Source: Eucalyptus grandis (taxonomy: Eukaryota > Streptophyta > Magnoliopsida > Myrtales > Myrtaceae). Taken from it: 64,000 bases of DNA. Positions 1 through 12,217 of the stretch are shown in pieces (the stretch's first letter is position 1; every line of letters begins with the position of its first letter). The notes under the pieces were generated by a model. That model worked only from the letters and a program-made list of their open reading frames with translations. It was not told the DNA's origin and did not search any database. The position numbers were made by a program, and so were the translations under genes. The stretch is taken from the NCBI RefSeq assembly GCF_016545825.1, contig NC_052614.1:40022072-40086071 (forward strand). The letters are read 5' to 3'.

Positions 1-324
1 ATCGATCTAGAAGAATCGGTGCCCCCTCAACTTCCTTGGAGGCCTAGAAGAGCAACCAATGGAGTTTCTATCTTTTCCTATTCTGTTTGTTTTTTTCCAA
101 CCCAATTTCGACCATCCTACAATGCTTATTTCAGAAAATCCAAAACATATAAATTGTAGATCCGTCTTTGTTCATTTGGCTTTGGAATCAGGTCGATTTG
201 ATCTGTATCAACAAAGATACGACTATTCTCCTAAGCTTGCGCAGTGCTGAAATTTCTGTTCGTCTTGTTTCCCGTGCGCGAGTCACTCTCCTGATCCTAT
301 TGTTTGAGAAAGCCTACCCTTGGC
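1..324. other. Flank left of the duplicated unit, no feature seen
   Basis: This is unique-looking sequence before the first duplicated unit. The short open frames at 59-250 and 168-416 show no recognisable motif. I see nothing to annotate here. Confidence 0.4.
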
Positions 325-721
325 TTGCATCAACTATGGACAACGGAATTCAATGGTCCAAATCTGGTGATGGTATGAATTGTCACAACATTATAAAAAT
401 ATGTATGATAAAGTAGAAATCCAACATAATACAATGGAGGAGAAAAAGACAGAAACCCCCAGTCAAAAGGTGCAAAAGGAAAGAGACCCAGTAATACTAA
501 CACACTTCACCACACGATTAGGGATAAGCCCCAGTAGGGATGGAGCCTGATGGGGAAAAGGCAAGATCTAATCAAGACCCAAATGCAGATAATTGGCTCC
601 TGATGTGCCTCTATACAAATGTGGCAATTTTCTTATGTCACTAGTGAAATTTATAATGCTATGATGTCTTGTTTGTCCTTCCCTAGCGACCATAAGCAGA
701 GCTCCCTGCCACAGCCTGAGG

Positions 722-3324
722 CTACCAATTTTGTAGGCAAGCAACGGGAGGGATGGTCGGGGTCTCCTGGACGCCGAAGGCGTTCCAGCAGTACGGCTCA
801 TCGACGAGGTCGCCCACGTGAGGCAGCAGCTCGACCTCCGATATTCTGATGTTGGTACACCCCACTGCGTCGCTGCACGCGAAGCGGATTGGTGGTTTGA
901 TCATGTTGTAGGTGCCCTTGATGTTGCGGTAGGAGAGGCCGGACACATACACGGCCGAGCTCTGGTTCCGGCAAACCTTGTTGCTGCAGTAGTACTGGTC
1001 CACGATGATGGAGTTGAGGACGTTCTGCATCCGGATGTTCTCGTAGGAGATGTCCGTGACCGACCCGCTCCCCCCCTGCCACGTCTTGATGCGGAGCCCA
1101 TTGTCGGAATCCCTGATCACCGCGTTGCGGACTGTTATATTCGAGACCCACGCCTGCGAGTTATTCGCTCCCAAGCTCCCGATGCTGTCGCCAAATAACG
1201 CGAATGAGTAACTCAGTTCGGCTTAGCTTGGTATCGTGGAGAATTTGTTAATTTAGGAGCATGTCTCCAGTTCTTTTTTCTACATTTCTTGTTGTCCTTT
1301 CTATGATTGTAGCCTTAAGAAGTGTAAAGCCGGCCTTAAGAAGTGTAAAGCTAGAGTGTTTCCAAGAAGCTCCTATAAAAAGCTATCCATCTTCCTTGTT
1401 CAATGTCCTAATTATTTATATCATCCACGCAAAGTGATTGTTACAAAAGAAAGCTACTTTTACCTGTGTCAAGCTACTTTTATCTGTGTCTCCCAGAGAA
1501 AAAATAGGGCATTGTGGGGTTGCAAGCAAAAAGAACCCAATCAAGTTAAAGTTACTTGTGAAGCTCTCAATCTAAAGTTCCTAATCTTAAACCTTCTTCC
1601 TGATATGACTCGTTGCTTGTTAGTTGTTAAGGAAGACACGTACTAGTTCCTTTGCTGTGAAAATCAGGTCCGGTTCTTAAAGCAAGCTATTTTTCTTCAC
1701 ATTTAGTTGGTAGACATCAGATGATCTAGCTTGTTTGGAGGGGAGTAAAAGAAAGGGTACCTGATCCCGTGACTCGGCCCGCAAGTAACACCCTCGATGT
1801 GGACATTCGAAGATCCAGTTCCGATGGAGATGCAATCATCACCTGTTTATATCATCCACCGCAAGGAGCCGATAAATGAAGCAATGGACAAGTGTAATCT
1901 TGAGATAAAACGAGACAGTTACATTTGATTTGAGTACCATTTGAGATCATGCTGTTGTATATCCCCACAGATCTTGTGTACCCTATGTGGATGCCGTCTG
2001 TGTTGGGGCTAAGTTTTGGGGAATATATGGACAGCTTTTCGACCAACACTCCTAGGCAGACGTCGAACTTCATGTGGAATTGAGGGCTGTTCTGGATTCG
2101 TAATCTGTTGACTGCCAAATTTGCGCTCATGAAGAATACTATCATCTGAAAATGAACCATATAAATGCTGGTCAGCACTCTAAATAGAAAAGACAATAGT
2201 ATTGCTGCATCTGAATAGTTGGAGTCATGGATTAGTTTACTTACAACAGGGCTGTCGCACGGTCCTGGCAACGTTGTCCCATTTGGACCCTGAAATTTCG
2301 ATCACAAGAATGTATAGATTTAGAGACAAGTTTTTGCTTTTACCCGACTTGAAAGGTGAAAATATTGGGTTGCAGAAAAGTTTGGTTATACAGATGCTGA
2401 TACAATAATTTGACATGTTGAGTTCAATCACCCTGTGGGGCTTGCAAGGAAGATCCCACCACGGCTCGCCGTTGCCTTCAATAGTTCCCTTCCCCGTCAG
2501 AGTCATGTTGTTGAGCTGGTAGAACCTGAGCCATTGCTTCTTGCTATCTGCTTTCGGCCAACGATCCGGTCCATTTGGCTGCAGCAAGACCCCATCTACC
2601 TGTTTAGACATTTGAAAGCTTACATTAGCAACGGAAATGTTCATAAAATGTGCGTCTTAAAGAAACATGCCAAGAACTTTGAAAAGGGAAAAGTGTGATA
2701 CTTTTTTCTGGCTGTAAGTTATCTAATAATTTGTGAAATCACTATGCTGTACAATGACTTGCATTCATTCTCGACAGAATAAATTTGTCACGTTCCAAAT
2801 GGCTTAACAAGTGTTGGTTCAAAAAAGGAAGAGTACTAACGAGTGCTTCAGGAAAATTTACTGGAGTCATAGTAGCGATCTTTGCGGGTATAAATGGAGA
2901 CGAAGCCAATCCTTACTTGGAACACGAGCCCCGGTTTGCATGGGCCCGAGAAGTTCGTGGAAGTGATTGCGAATGTGTAGCCTGAGGGAGCAAGGACGAC
3001 ACCCGACTCCACTGCGCATGCTGCCTTCCAGGCTGCCTTGAAGGCGGGGGTGTCATCAGCCAACCCATTTCCAACTGCCCCGAATGTGGTCACGTCAAAG
3101 ATGCCGCTGGAGCTGGAGTGGCACGGCTCAGGGCTAGGCACGGTCGGCACAGGCAAGTAGGTGGGGGATGGAGGGGGAGGCATTTGTGGGTTTGAACTCG
3201 AGCCCTTGTGAGGATTCTTCTTATGGCCCTTGTGGCAGTGATGTCTTCCTTCCACATTGCTGGCGTTTTGGAGGAACAAAGCCAGGAAAATCCAAATGAG
3301 CACCAATTCTTGAACTTTCTCCAT
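722..3324 (-). CDS. PGX3: Polygalacturonase (GH28, PGX3-like), copy A, six exons
   Basis: This gene encodes a secreted polygalacturonase of glycoside hydrolase family 28, which hydrolyses homogalacturonan in the pectin of the cell wall. Exons on the minus strand are 3324-2917, 2599-2432, 2289-2245, 2145-1938, 1842-1761 and 1184-722. All introns are GT-AG and the frame is open through 457 codons. I chose the ATG at 3324 because the paralogue starts at the same place; an in-frame ATG 11 codons upstream is less likely. The protein has a hydrophobic signal peptide (about residues 6-25), a basic/His and Pro-Ser-rich linker, then the beta-helix. All four GH28 motifs are visible: NTDG, GDDC (split by intron 4), GPSHG and RIKTW. 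It ends in CLQNW, 20 residues shorter overall than copy B, because a TAG interrupts the tail that copy B keeps. The family assignment is firm; the PGX3 orthology rests on memory of the Arabidopsis protein. Confidence 0.93.
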
Positions 3325-3607
3325 GGTAAGTGAATATTTCCAGAGGAATTTAATCAAATTGACCAGAAGAAAATGATCTTTGCTCTGTGATAATGAATGT
3401 CACATCCTCAGGATTCAATTCTAGGAGTGGTTATTTTTTTTTAGCCCCTCCTGAAGATGCAAAATTTCAAGAGATCAAAGTGCTTGCTTTGAACAAATAA
3501 TGGACGACAAAGAGAAGCAGCAAAATGAATGAGAGGGAGTATATGAATCAGGGGCCTCAAGAGAAGTTGCTTGGCAGAGGACCATTCTGAGGCATCATGG
3601 CCTCTGA

Positions 3608-3616
3608 ATATATATA
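3608..3616 (-). promoter_or_regulatory. TATA box of polygalacturonase copy A
   Basis: On the minus strand a TATATATAT run lies about 285 bases upstream of the ATG at 3324. The matching TATAAA upstream of copy B sits at almost the same distance and in the same sequence context (an ATGGCCTCT-like flank on the plus strand). This supports a conserved core promoter with a 5' leader of roughly 250 bases. Confidence 0.6.
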
Positions 3617-5291
3617 CTCACCAGAAATCTTCCTGGGGAGACGCTGACAGGTGTCGAGTTCTGGTTGATCCGAGCATCGCCATCTCTAAGGAAAAGGAGT
3701 TGGTGTTGGTGGTCTTTTGGAAGAGCTTTTTTCTCTTGGAAGTTGGTTTTTCTGTGGCAAATTTTAGGCATTGTGTCTGATATTCTTGAGTGGAGGCATC
3801 ATCTTACTTTGAGTGCGTGTCTCTCTCTTTTGGTCTTGGCTTTTTATTAGAGTAATGATGCTGGTCATAATAACATTTTCCTCTGCTTTATTCTATGTAC
3901 TGTGGTCCAACGACCTCTCCGTTTGTCACAATATTCTGCTTTTTTCCACCTCTATTGCACTTGCTTCTTGTTCTGATAAGATTTGGAGAAGTGCATCTCA
4001 AACGGTTCCAAACCTGTGAGCTGATTTGAGGCCCTCGTTTTCTCAAAAGGCTTGCAAGGAAACCAGATTCTTGTCTTCTTGGGAATTTTCTTGTACTACA
4101 GAAAGGCTTCTCAGGCACGTGGGGATATCTACACTGCACCCTTCATGGAAATTCGTCAAGATCTCATGGTTTTCCAACCTGTGGTTGACGATATGATCTG
4201 ATAAATTGAGTCTAGACGATTTTCTTTTTCCAAATTTTAGAACGACAGGACAGTGTTGCACAACTCGACGGATGTTCGTGACTGGTGAACAAAAAGAAAA
4301 CAGAGAAAGATAGCTTGACCAGAGGATTTGGCATAGTTTTCTTTGCTGGTGATGCATAGCACATAAGATCCTTCTTCCCCCATTTTGTCAGAGATTCGCC
4401 GCAGACACCAAAATTCCTTCATTTCTTTCCCAGTTCGACGAGACCAGTGTGCAATTCCAGCTTATAACTGCGATCCCACATGGAAGGCCGTTGCCTGACA
4501 GCGAAAGAAAACAGAGCCGAGTTAAGAAAAGAAAAACAGAGGGAATCCACCGAGCGAGGATAGCGGCGAGGGAAAAGAACGAAGAAAAAAAGAGCCGGCA
4601 ATAGCAGACAAAAAGAGAGGGAGAGAAACGGGATGAAAACTTGAGAAGAATATGCATGGAACTTTGGTTGGTGGAGATTTGATGGATGTGGCAAGGAGAT
4701 AAATTCAGTCACTTCAGACAAAGAACCTTATCATCTGAGACTAATTTAGTAACTTTAGACACTTACTAGAGATAAAATTCACTTGGGGTCATCTTTTGAA
4801 AAAATGATTCTGTCCTTATTCCAAGTTAACCCTATTAAAAATAGGCACATGAATATGATTTTAGCAATCATGCATTGTTCTATGCACACCTGGTCTCTAT
4901 TCGTTGCGTGGGCATGTGACGCAGGGTAAATTGGGGCTACTACGGACAACGGAATTAAAAGGTCTGAATCTGGTGATGTTATCAATCGTCACACCTCTAT
5001 AAAGATATGTATAGCAAAGCAGAAATCCAGCATATTACAATGTGGGAAAAAGAGACAAAAACCCCCCCAATTTCAAAAGGTGCAAAAGGAAAGAGGCCCA
5101 GGAACACTACCACACCTCATCACACAAAAAGGGATCAACCCTAGTGGGGATGGAGCCTAATGGGGAAAGGAAAGATCCAATCAATAGCCAAATCCAGATG
5201 ATTAGTTGCTGATGTCCCTCTATACAAATGTGGCAAATTTCATCTGTCGCCAGTGAAATTCATAGTGCTGTATTGCCTTATCAGTCCTTCC

Positions 5292-7553
5292 CTAGCAGCT
5301 ATAAGCAGGGCTCTCTGCCACGGTCTGAGGCATCCCATCTCGCAGGCAGTCGATGGGAGGGATGGTCACGGTCTCCTGGACCCCGTAAGCGTTCCAGCAG
5401 AATGGGTCGTCGACCAGCTCGCCCTCGTGTGGCAGCAGCTCAACCTCCGACATGGTGATGTTGGTGCACGGCACGGTGTCGCTGCACGCGAAGTGGATCG
5501 GCGGGCTGATCACGTTGTAGGTGCCCTTGATGTTGCGGTAGGAGAGGTCGTTCACATACACGGCCGAGGTCTCGTTCCGACAGGCCTTGGAGAGGCAGTA
5601 GTACTGGTCCACGATGATGCAGTTGCGCACGTCCTCCATCTGGATGTTCTCAAAGGAGATGCCCGTGACCGATCCGCTCCCGCCCTGCCATGTCTTGATG
5701 CGGAGCCCATTGTCGGACTCCCTGATCATCACGTTTCGGACCGTTATGTTCGAGACGCACGCCTGCGAGTTATGCACTCCCAAGCTCCCGATGCTGTCAT
5801 CAGATAACGCGAATGAGTAGCTATGTTTGGCTTAACTCAGGATCATAGAAATCAAGTTAAAGTTAATTTTACTTCTTCACATTTCTTTAGTAGACCTCAG
5901 ACGATTTTACTTGTTTGGAGGGGAATGATTGTGATAAAAAAGAAGGGGTACCTGATCCCGTGACTCGGCCCGCAAGTAACACCCTCGATGTTGATATCTG
6001 AACATCCGGTTCCGATGGAGATGCAATCGTCACCTGTTAATGTCACATTATGAGGAATCAATAAAAGAAGCAACGGACAAGCGTAATCTTCGGATAAATG
6101 AGATATTTCATTTGATTAAAGTACCATTTGAGATCATGCTGTTGTATATCCCCACGGATTTAGTGTTCCCTAAGTGGATACCATCCGTGTTGGGGCTAAG
6201 TTTTGGGGAAGATATCGACAGCTTTTCGATCTGCACTCCTTCACAGCCATCAAACTTCATGTGGAATTGAGGGCTGTTCTGGATTCGTAACCCGTTGACT
6301 GCCAAATTAGAGCTCATGAAGAATCGTATCATCTGAAATGAACCGTATAAATACTGGTCAGCACTCCAAATAGGAAAGACGATAGCGTTTGATATATCTG
6401 AATAATTGGAGTCATGGTTGAATTTACTTACAGTGGGGCTGTCGCACGGTCCCGATGCTGTTTGCCCACTCGGACCCTGAAATTCCAATGACAAAATGAA
6501 TAGATTTAGAGACGAGTTTTTGTTTTCAATCCAACTTGAAAAGTGAAAATGTTGGGTTGCAGAAAAATTTGCTCATGCAGATGCTGAAACAACGATGAGA
6601 CATGGTGTAGAGTCCAGTTACCCTGTGGGGCTTGCAAGGAAGATCCCACCACGGCTCGCCGTTGCCTTCGATGGTTCCCGTCCCGGTCAGAGTCATGCCA
6701 TCGAGCCGATAGAAGACAAGCCATTGATTCTTGCTATCTGCTTTCGGCCACGAATCCGGTCCATTTGGCGGCATCAAGACCCCGTCTACCTGTGCAAAGA
6801 TTTGAGACTTCATATTAATAACAGAAATGTTCATATAATATGTGGCTTAAGAATACATGCCAAGAGCTTTGAAAAGGGAAGTGTGCTACTTTTTTTTTTT
6901 TTTTCCCGGCTGTCAGTTGTCCGGTGATTTGTGATATTACTATGTTGTATAATGACTTAATATTCATTCTTGAAAGAACGAATTTGTCACATTCCAAACG
7001 GTTTTAACTAGTGTTGGCCAAAACCAGAAGAGTTCCAACAAGTGCCACAGAAATTGTGCCGGAGTCATATCAGAAATCTTTAAGGATATAACTGGAGAGG
7101 AAGTTAACATTTTGCCAATCTTACTTGGAACACGAGCCCTGGCTTGCACGGCCCCGAGAAGATCGTGGAAGTGATCATGAACGTGTGGCCCGAGGGAGCG
7201 AGGACAACACCTGACTCCACCGCGCAAGCCGCCTTCCAGGCCGCCGTGAAGGCAGGGGTGTCGTCGGACGATCCATCCCCAACTGCTCCGAAGGCGGTCA
7301 CGTCGTAGATGCCGCTCGAGCTGGAGTTGGATGGGTCGGGGCCCGGGGGGGACGGCACGGCAGGCACAGGCGAGTAGGCAGGGGATGGAGGGGCAGGGTC
7401 CTGGGACTCAGGGGGAGGCACTGGTGAGGTTGAACTTGAGCCCTTCTTTTTCTGGCTCTTGTGGTAGTGATATCTTCCTTCCACATTGCAGGCATTTTGG
7501 AGGAACAAAGCCAGGACAATCCAGATGAGCACCACTTCCTGAACTATCTTCAT
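5292..7553 (-). CDS. PGX3: Polygalacturonase (GH28, PGX3-like), copy B, six exons
   Basis: This is the tandem paralogue of the gene at 722-3324 and has the same predicted function, cutting pectin in the wall. Exons on the minus strand are 7553-7125, 6789-6622, 6476-6432, 6332-6125, 6033-5952 and 5793-5292. Exons 2 to 5 have exactly the same lengths as in copy A (168, 45, 208, 82), so intron positions and phases are fully conserved. The product is 477 residues. It has a signal peptide ([12 protein letters not shown] core), a Pro/Ser-rich linker at about residues 35-75, then the catalytic domain with NTDG at 262-265, GDD at 284-286, SHG at 307-309 and RIK at 342-344. The C terminus carries an extra Cys-ending tail (SPAYSC) that copy A lacks. 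It lies head to tail behind copy A with its own TATA box. No disabling change is seen, so it is probably functional. Confidence 0.94.
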
Positions 7554-7823
7554 GGTAAGTGAATTCTTCTAGAGGAACTAAACTGAATTGACCAGGTGAA
7601 AATGCTCTTCGCTCGGTGCCGGTGAATCTCTCGGCCTCAGGATTCAATGCTAGGAGCTGGCGTTCTTGAGCCCCTCCTGAAGATGCAAAAACTTACAAGA
7701 AGAGATCAAAGTGCCTGCTTCGAACAAACAGGGGAAGGGACAAAGAGAAGCAGCTAAATGAGTAAGAGGGGGTATATGAATTAGGGGCCTCAGCTGAAGA
7801 GGCCTGACAGCATGGCCTCTGCA

Positions 7824-7829
7824 TTTATA
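7824..7829 (-). promoter_or_regulatory. TATA box of polygalacturonase copy B
   Basis: TATAAA on the minus strand lies about 270 bases upstream of the ATG at 7553. It is in a position homologous to the TATA run of copy A, within the duplicated promoter. Confidence 0.65.
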
Positions 7830-8885
7830 CTCAGCTCAGCCAGAGATGTTACTGGAGAGGCAAGGAGTCTCGTGGGACGGCGCCGGCACGTGTCAAATTC
7901 TGGTTGATCCACGCATCACCCTCTCTAAGGAAAGGCAGTTGGTGCTGGTACCCCGTTGGAGGGGATTTTCTTCCCTTTTCTTTTCCTTTCTGGAGGCTGG
8001 TTTTTCTGTGGCAAGTTTTTGGCGGGGTGTGTTTGGTCCTTAGGTGAGGGCTTCATTAAATTTTTTATGTCTCTCTCGCTCTTTCCTTCTTGGGTTTCAT
8101 GTAATGATAAAAGTAATCAATTTCCCGTTCTTCTGCTCTATGTTTTGTGGTCCAGAGATCTCTCCCGTTTCTCATTTTGAAATTGTTTTTCTGCTCTGCT
8201 GAGATTCGGGAAGTGCATCTTCAAACAGTTTCAAGCCTGTGATCTGCTTTGAGGCTCTCGTTGTCTCGATAGCCGTGCAGGGAAAACCAAACTCTTTTCC
8301 TCTTGGGGGGAACTTTTCTTGTACTACGGAAAGGCTTTCCAGCACATGGGAATATCTGCCATGCACCGTTTTGACGCCAAACCGCCTTCGTTTCCTTGAA
8401 GGACAAAATGCCCGGTTCTCTGTACGAATAACGTGATCGATAAAATCAATTAGAAATTGAAATCACAATAACTTTTTAAGGAAATTCGTGGGGATCTCAC
8501 GGCTTTTTTAACACATGATGGATGATATGATATAGCAAAAAGAGTTTAGGTGATATCCTATTGCTAATTTTAGGACGAGATAATGTTGTTGCCTGACTCG
8601 ACCGTCTTGACTAGAGGATTTAGCATAATGTCTAGCAAATAAGTGTTCTTCCCCCATTTGGGAAGAGATTTGCCAAAGATGTAAATGCACTTAATTGATC
8701 AAATCAAAAGGTGTGGATGTTACTGTCCCTAAATTACACCACAAAACCCTCTAGGAGTAGATTTCTTTCTTTTTTCATATGGTAACATGAAGAATTGGCA
8801 TTTTAGCAATCATGCATTGTTTCTATGCACACTTTGGTTTCTACCTAACAAAATCTTTGCGGGCCAAATTGGTGACCCCCCTATG

Positions 8886-9300
8886 TTACGCAGCACCTTC
8901 AAAGCAATCATGAAAGAACGGTTTATTCAATCAATACGCCACATGACATGTTATGCATCTTGTGAATTGCTTTTTGGCAAAAGGCTATTCACTCTTGTGG
9001 TCAAGAGAGATACCTTAATATTAAAGGAATGCCTGATAGTCAATAATTAAATTATTAATATAAGGAGTTTTGTATTAAATTTAAGAGATATGCTTATATG
9101 ACTATCCTTAATTTACTGTGATGATATTGACCACTTGTTCTGAACCACAAAAAACGAATAATAAATAATTAGAAATTATCATTGAGTCCACTCCTTCAAG
9201 AATTTATAACTCGCAACATATTATCACAGTGACTCAAAGATTGTTATGCTAGCAAAATTCTAAAATTACTGATTTCTAGAGATCTTAATACACAAAAAGA
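8886..9300. other. AT-rich spacer, nothing recognised
   Basis: AT-rich sequence upstream of the duplicated polygalacturonase units. There is no open frame with recognisable content and no repeat visible by eye. Confidence 0.4.
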
Positions 9301-9446
9301 ATGAAATCTTCAAGAATTGGCTCCTCTCCCTTGGTAAAGGTTGGATTCGACAGCTCTTGAACCAAACCAGCAGTTCTAAGGGCGTGGCCAGAAAACCGAA
9401 CCAGTTCCAAGTTTTTGGAAACAGAAAACCCCGAAACTGGCTCTAC

Positions 9447-10376
9447 TCAAAACCGACTTGGTGTCCTATCAATCGGGCCCATTCCAACCAGTTCCACGGT
9501 CGTGCTGGAGACCGCCGCTCGCCCCGTGGCGTCAGCACAAGATGAAAGAATCGTCTTGGTGGAAAGTAGTGCGGAAGCAATTAAAGAATTTGGAGGATGA
9601 GAGGAGGGGGAGAAGGTGGGGGATCTAATGAATGCGGCTTTGATGTAAAAGGCAAAAGGGAGTCTCGTGACTCTTGATTGTTGTGTAGCTCCCCTCCTCC
9701 TTTGTGGCCATGGAAGTCGAAGGTCCCCGACAACGGAATTAAACCACTCACGGGTCTCTCCCCAAACCATCCTTATTCCCGCCCGTCGGCCTCCATCAAC
9801 GAATGTTAAGACTTGCTTATCGTGCATGCTAAGGATGCCAAGCACACGTCCAAATCCACCCCTTTCGTCACTAGACCGAGACACATTTAACGGGATGCAT
9901 CGGTCATTTTGCATCGCCCGTTTGGGAAGCCCGTCTTGAATCTTCTGCATGCTCGGGTCCGGCTTAGACGATAGGGGCATGCCAGTGATTGTCATTCGAT
10001 GCAAATTCGAGTCATCTTGTGAGCTGCCTTTTAGGGGATGATTAGGATTTGGAATGGAATTGGAGTTTGAATTGGAATTGGAATTGGGAAAAGAGAGGGA
10101 GGGATGTGGAGTCTGTGTGTGCATGCATAACGTTGACGTACGCCCCCATTTCACGTGGACGCTGTCACGGACGGGAATGCAGAGAGGATTTTCAGGTTCT
10201 AATTGGAGTTTGGCCAAAAAGAAAGAGAAAAAATAATTATAAAATAAAATAAAATAAGAAAATAGGAAAAGGGGAAGGGGAAGAAAAGGGTTTTGTGATT
10301 GAGAGTAAAGGGTGCGCTTTTTCTGTGGCGGATGCGAGGTCTGATGGCTTGTGCTTGTGGTGTTCAGGCATGACAC
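9447..10376 (-). CDS. Hypothetical single-exon ORF, 309 codons, doubtful
   Basis: This is the longest open frame in the intergenic region. I do not recognise the product. The first third is low in complexity (Phe/Leu-rich stretch, then an Asn-Ser repeat encoded by GGAATT-type repeats on the plus strand) and looks like leader DNA. An internal ATG near 9995 would give a more ordinary, basic and Ser-rich protein of about 180 residues, preceded by a pyrimidine-rich stretch and a CACGTG element near 10154. The segment 9440-9990 is richer in GC and CpG than its surroundings, which is one reason to take it seriously. No domain, signal peptide or homologue is evident. It could be an orphan gene, a non-coding RNA exon or chance. 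Confidence 0.22.
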   Translation of the reverse strand: MSCLNTTSTSHQTSHPPQKKRTLYSQSQNPFLPLPLFLFSYFILFYNYFFSFFLAKLQLEPENPLCIPVRDSVHVKWGRTSTLCMHTQTPHPSLSFPNSNSNSNSNSIPNPNHPLKGSSQDDSNLHRMTITGMPLSSKPDPSMQKIQDGLPKRAMQNDRCIPLNVSRSSDERGGFGRVLGILSMHDKQVLTFVDGGRRAGIRMVWGETREWFNSVVGDLRLPWPQRRRGATQQSRVTRLPFAFYIKAAFIRSPTFSPSSHPPNSLIASALLSTKTILSSCADATGRAAVSSTTVELVGMGPIDRTPSRF

Positions 10377-10479
10377 GTCGGATTTTGTCTGCGCCTGCTG
10401 ATTGGATTAAAAATATCTTAGGTGGGGATTCCCTGACCTGGCCAAGGCTACTCAAACTCACCTAATAACTTGGCAGTTT

Positions 10480-11340
10480 AGCGACACTAATTAGCATTCC
10501 TATTATTACAATTATTATGTTCGAAGTGTTTATTTTTGTACTTAAGACAACATAGAGACTGCCTCTACCGAAGGTGATGATTCCCGCGTTCGTATTACTA
10601 GATGTTCTTGTATAAATGCCAAAATGTTGTCATAAAGTACGTTTTAGTGAAAGCTGACAAGGATCCAAGTTGATTTGAGCTAGTTCATGTGATTCCATGT
10701 TGTGTCGGGCTTAGCTTTCTCTTGATATATGTCCGTGTAACATGAAACTTCCCATCAATCGAGGTCCTGGTACGTTTGAAAAGCGTATCGACTTTGTTGA
10801 GATTTGTCAACAGCTATTTCGAAGGAGGATGAGGGTAAAGTGACATCTTTTCCATATCAAAAGGCTGGGGGACACAGGCATAATATTCCATGTTGCGTAG
10901 ATATGCGTGCAGACATTGCTTTTCGGTAAGTGATTTACCTAATCAAAACTTTTATATTAATTTTTATCGCCACATCAATTTAATGAATATAACAATACGA
11001 AGTGTTAAATATCCACATTGTTCTAATGAACTTAATCATACCAAACCACAATAAATATGAAACTCGGGTGTTATCATTGATTTCGAATACCTTCATATGA
11101 TTTTATGACTTGAAAGATCTATATAAGTTGTAGTTAGTCAATAAATATTTTAAAAATTTGAGTTGCACGAATTAATTGGGATAAGTTCGGTACTTGAATA
11201 TAACTCTTTTCCTTTTCTTCTTTTTTTGGGTCTTTCTAGAGTTCCAATTCTAAAAATTCACATGCACGAATAAGTGACTCGAGTGACTATTGATTTTCCA
11301 ATGAGTTTTCCAATACGAGTCAAGCAAAATTTCCCAAGCC
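10480..11340. other. AT-rich spacer, nothing recognised
   Basis: No open frame with recognisable content, no RNA gene and no clear repeat is visible in this stretch. Confidence 0.4.
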
Positions 11341-11349
11341 TAAAAAAAC

Positions 11350-11620
11350 CCACACGCCCCCTCCTTCAATAATTCCAAAATACTAATCGATTCACATGCA
11401 GGCAACAAGTCGACGTCCAAGCCCAGATCGACACGTGGAGGGGGGGCGATTCACGGGTTGGCAGTTTCTGCGTGTCACGGGCGACGGTGGCGAATCGAGA
11501 GGTGGTGGGATTAAGAGCCTTAAACGCACGATTTGGGGTTTCCTCAAACAGCATACTATTAGATGACAACGCATCCAACGTTAAAAAGAGAGGCAATTTG
11601 AGGATTAATTAAAGTGGTTA
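11350..11620. other. GC-rich island of unknown nature
   Basis: A short GC- and CpG-rich block in AT-rich surroundings, with a GACACGTGG (ABRE/G-box-like) element near 11431. Minus-strand open frames at 11366-11596 have no recognisable motif. It might be a relict promoter or first exon, but nothing else supports a gene. Confidence 0.25.
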
Positions 11621-12217
11621 GTTCATTATTTAAGATTTGATTTTGTTCTTGTGGAACTTAGCTTTACTGCTGTGATTTTTGTGTTACGTGGTGCCTTTTT
11701 TAATTTGCGGAGAATCGAGAGCCTTGATTGCTCCATACGTGATGATTCGCGATCGATTAATATGAAAGATGAAATTTTATGAATCGTGACTCCGTATAGG
11801 GTGATTGGCGGTTGTGTGAGACGCCGATGCGATAGGTGTGAATTGGGTTAGATTGCTTCTACTTCGATAGCCAAATATGGTATTTTCTAAAAGTCTACCC
11901 ATGTGCAGCATTTTCGTGTTAAATGAAAGCAACGTTGCGTCAAAAAAGACGAGGAAAAATTCTCTAGAGCCTTTCTACAAAAACCAAATAGTTAGACTTG
12001 ATGTTTTCACATGCCAATGAATGACAAGACTCGTGCAATTCATTTAACTTGGACATTTTATTAGGTCTTTTTCGTAAGCACGTGATTATACAATAAGATG
12101 TCACCATTGTCCACTTGCAAATTGAACATAGTATACGACATAGAGTACAACCTAGCATATGTGCAGATGTGCTTTATAGTTAGGGTTTATTATCAAGACA
12201 AGGACGAAGCGTACAAT

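Larger units (their letters stand above)
325..4940. repeat. Tandem segmental duplication, unit 1 (holds polygalacturonase copy A)
   Basis: Unit 1 of a head-to-tail duplication. The text at 333-450 (GACAACGGAATT... AGTAGAAATCCA) recurs at 4943-5050. The upstream block 3360-4400 recurs at 7560-8690, and the right edge at 4840-4940 (TTTTAGCAATCATGCATTG) recurs at 8800-8880. The copied unit therefore includes the gene, the promoter and about 1.3 kb upstream, which explains why both copies keep their own control region. Divergence is visible by eye and includes many small indels, so the event is not recent. Confidence 0.8.
4941..8885. repeat. Tandem segmental duplication, unit 2 (holds polygalacturonase copy B)
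   Basis: Unit 2 of the duplication, with its junction near 4940. It is about 0.6 kb shorter than unit 1; much of the difference is in the distal promoter block (4400-4840 in unit 1 against 8690-8790 here). See unit 1 for the matching landmarks. Confidence 0.8.

Noticed and set aside
818..1198. Plus-strand frames opposite polygalacturonase exon 6 (also 5253-5807)
   Set aside because: They are antisense shadows of GC-richer coding exons; the minus strand carries the conserved GH28 motifs and splice sites.
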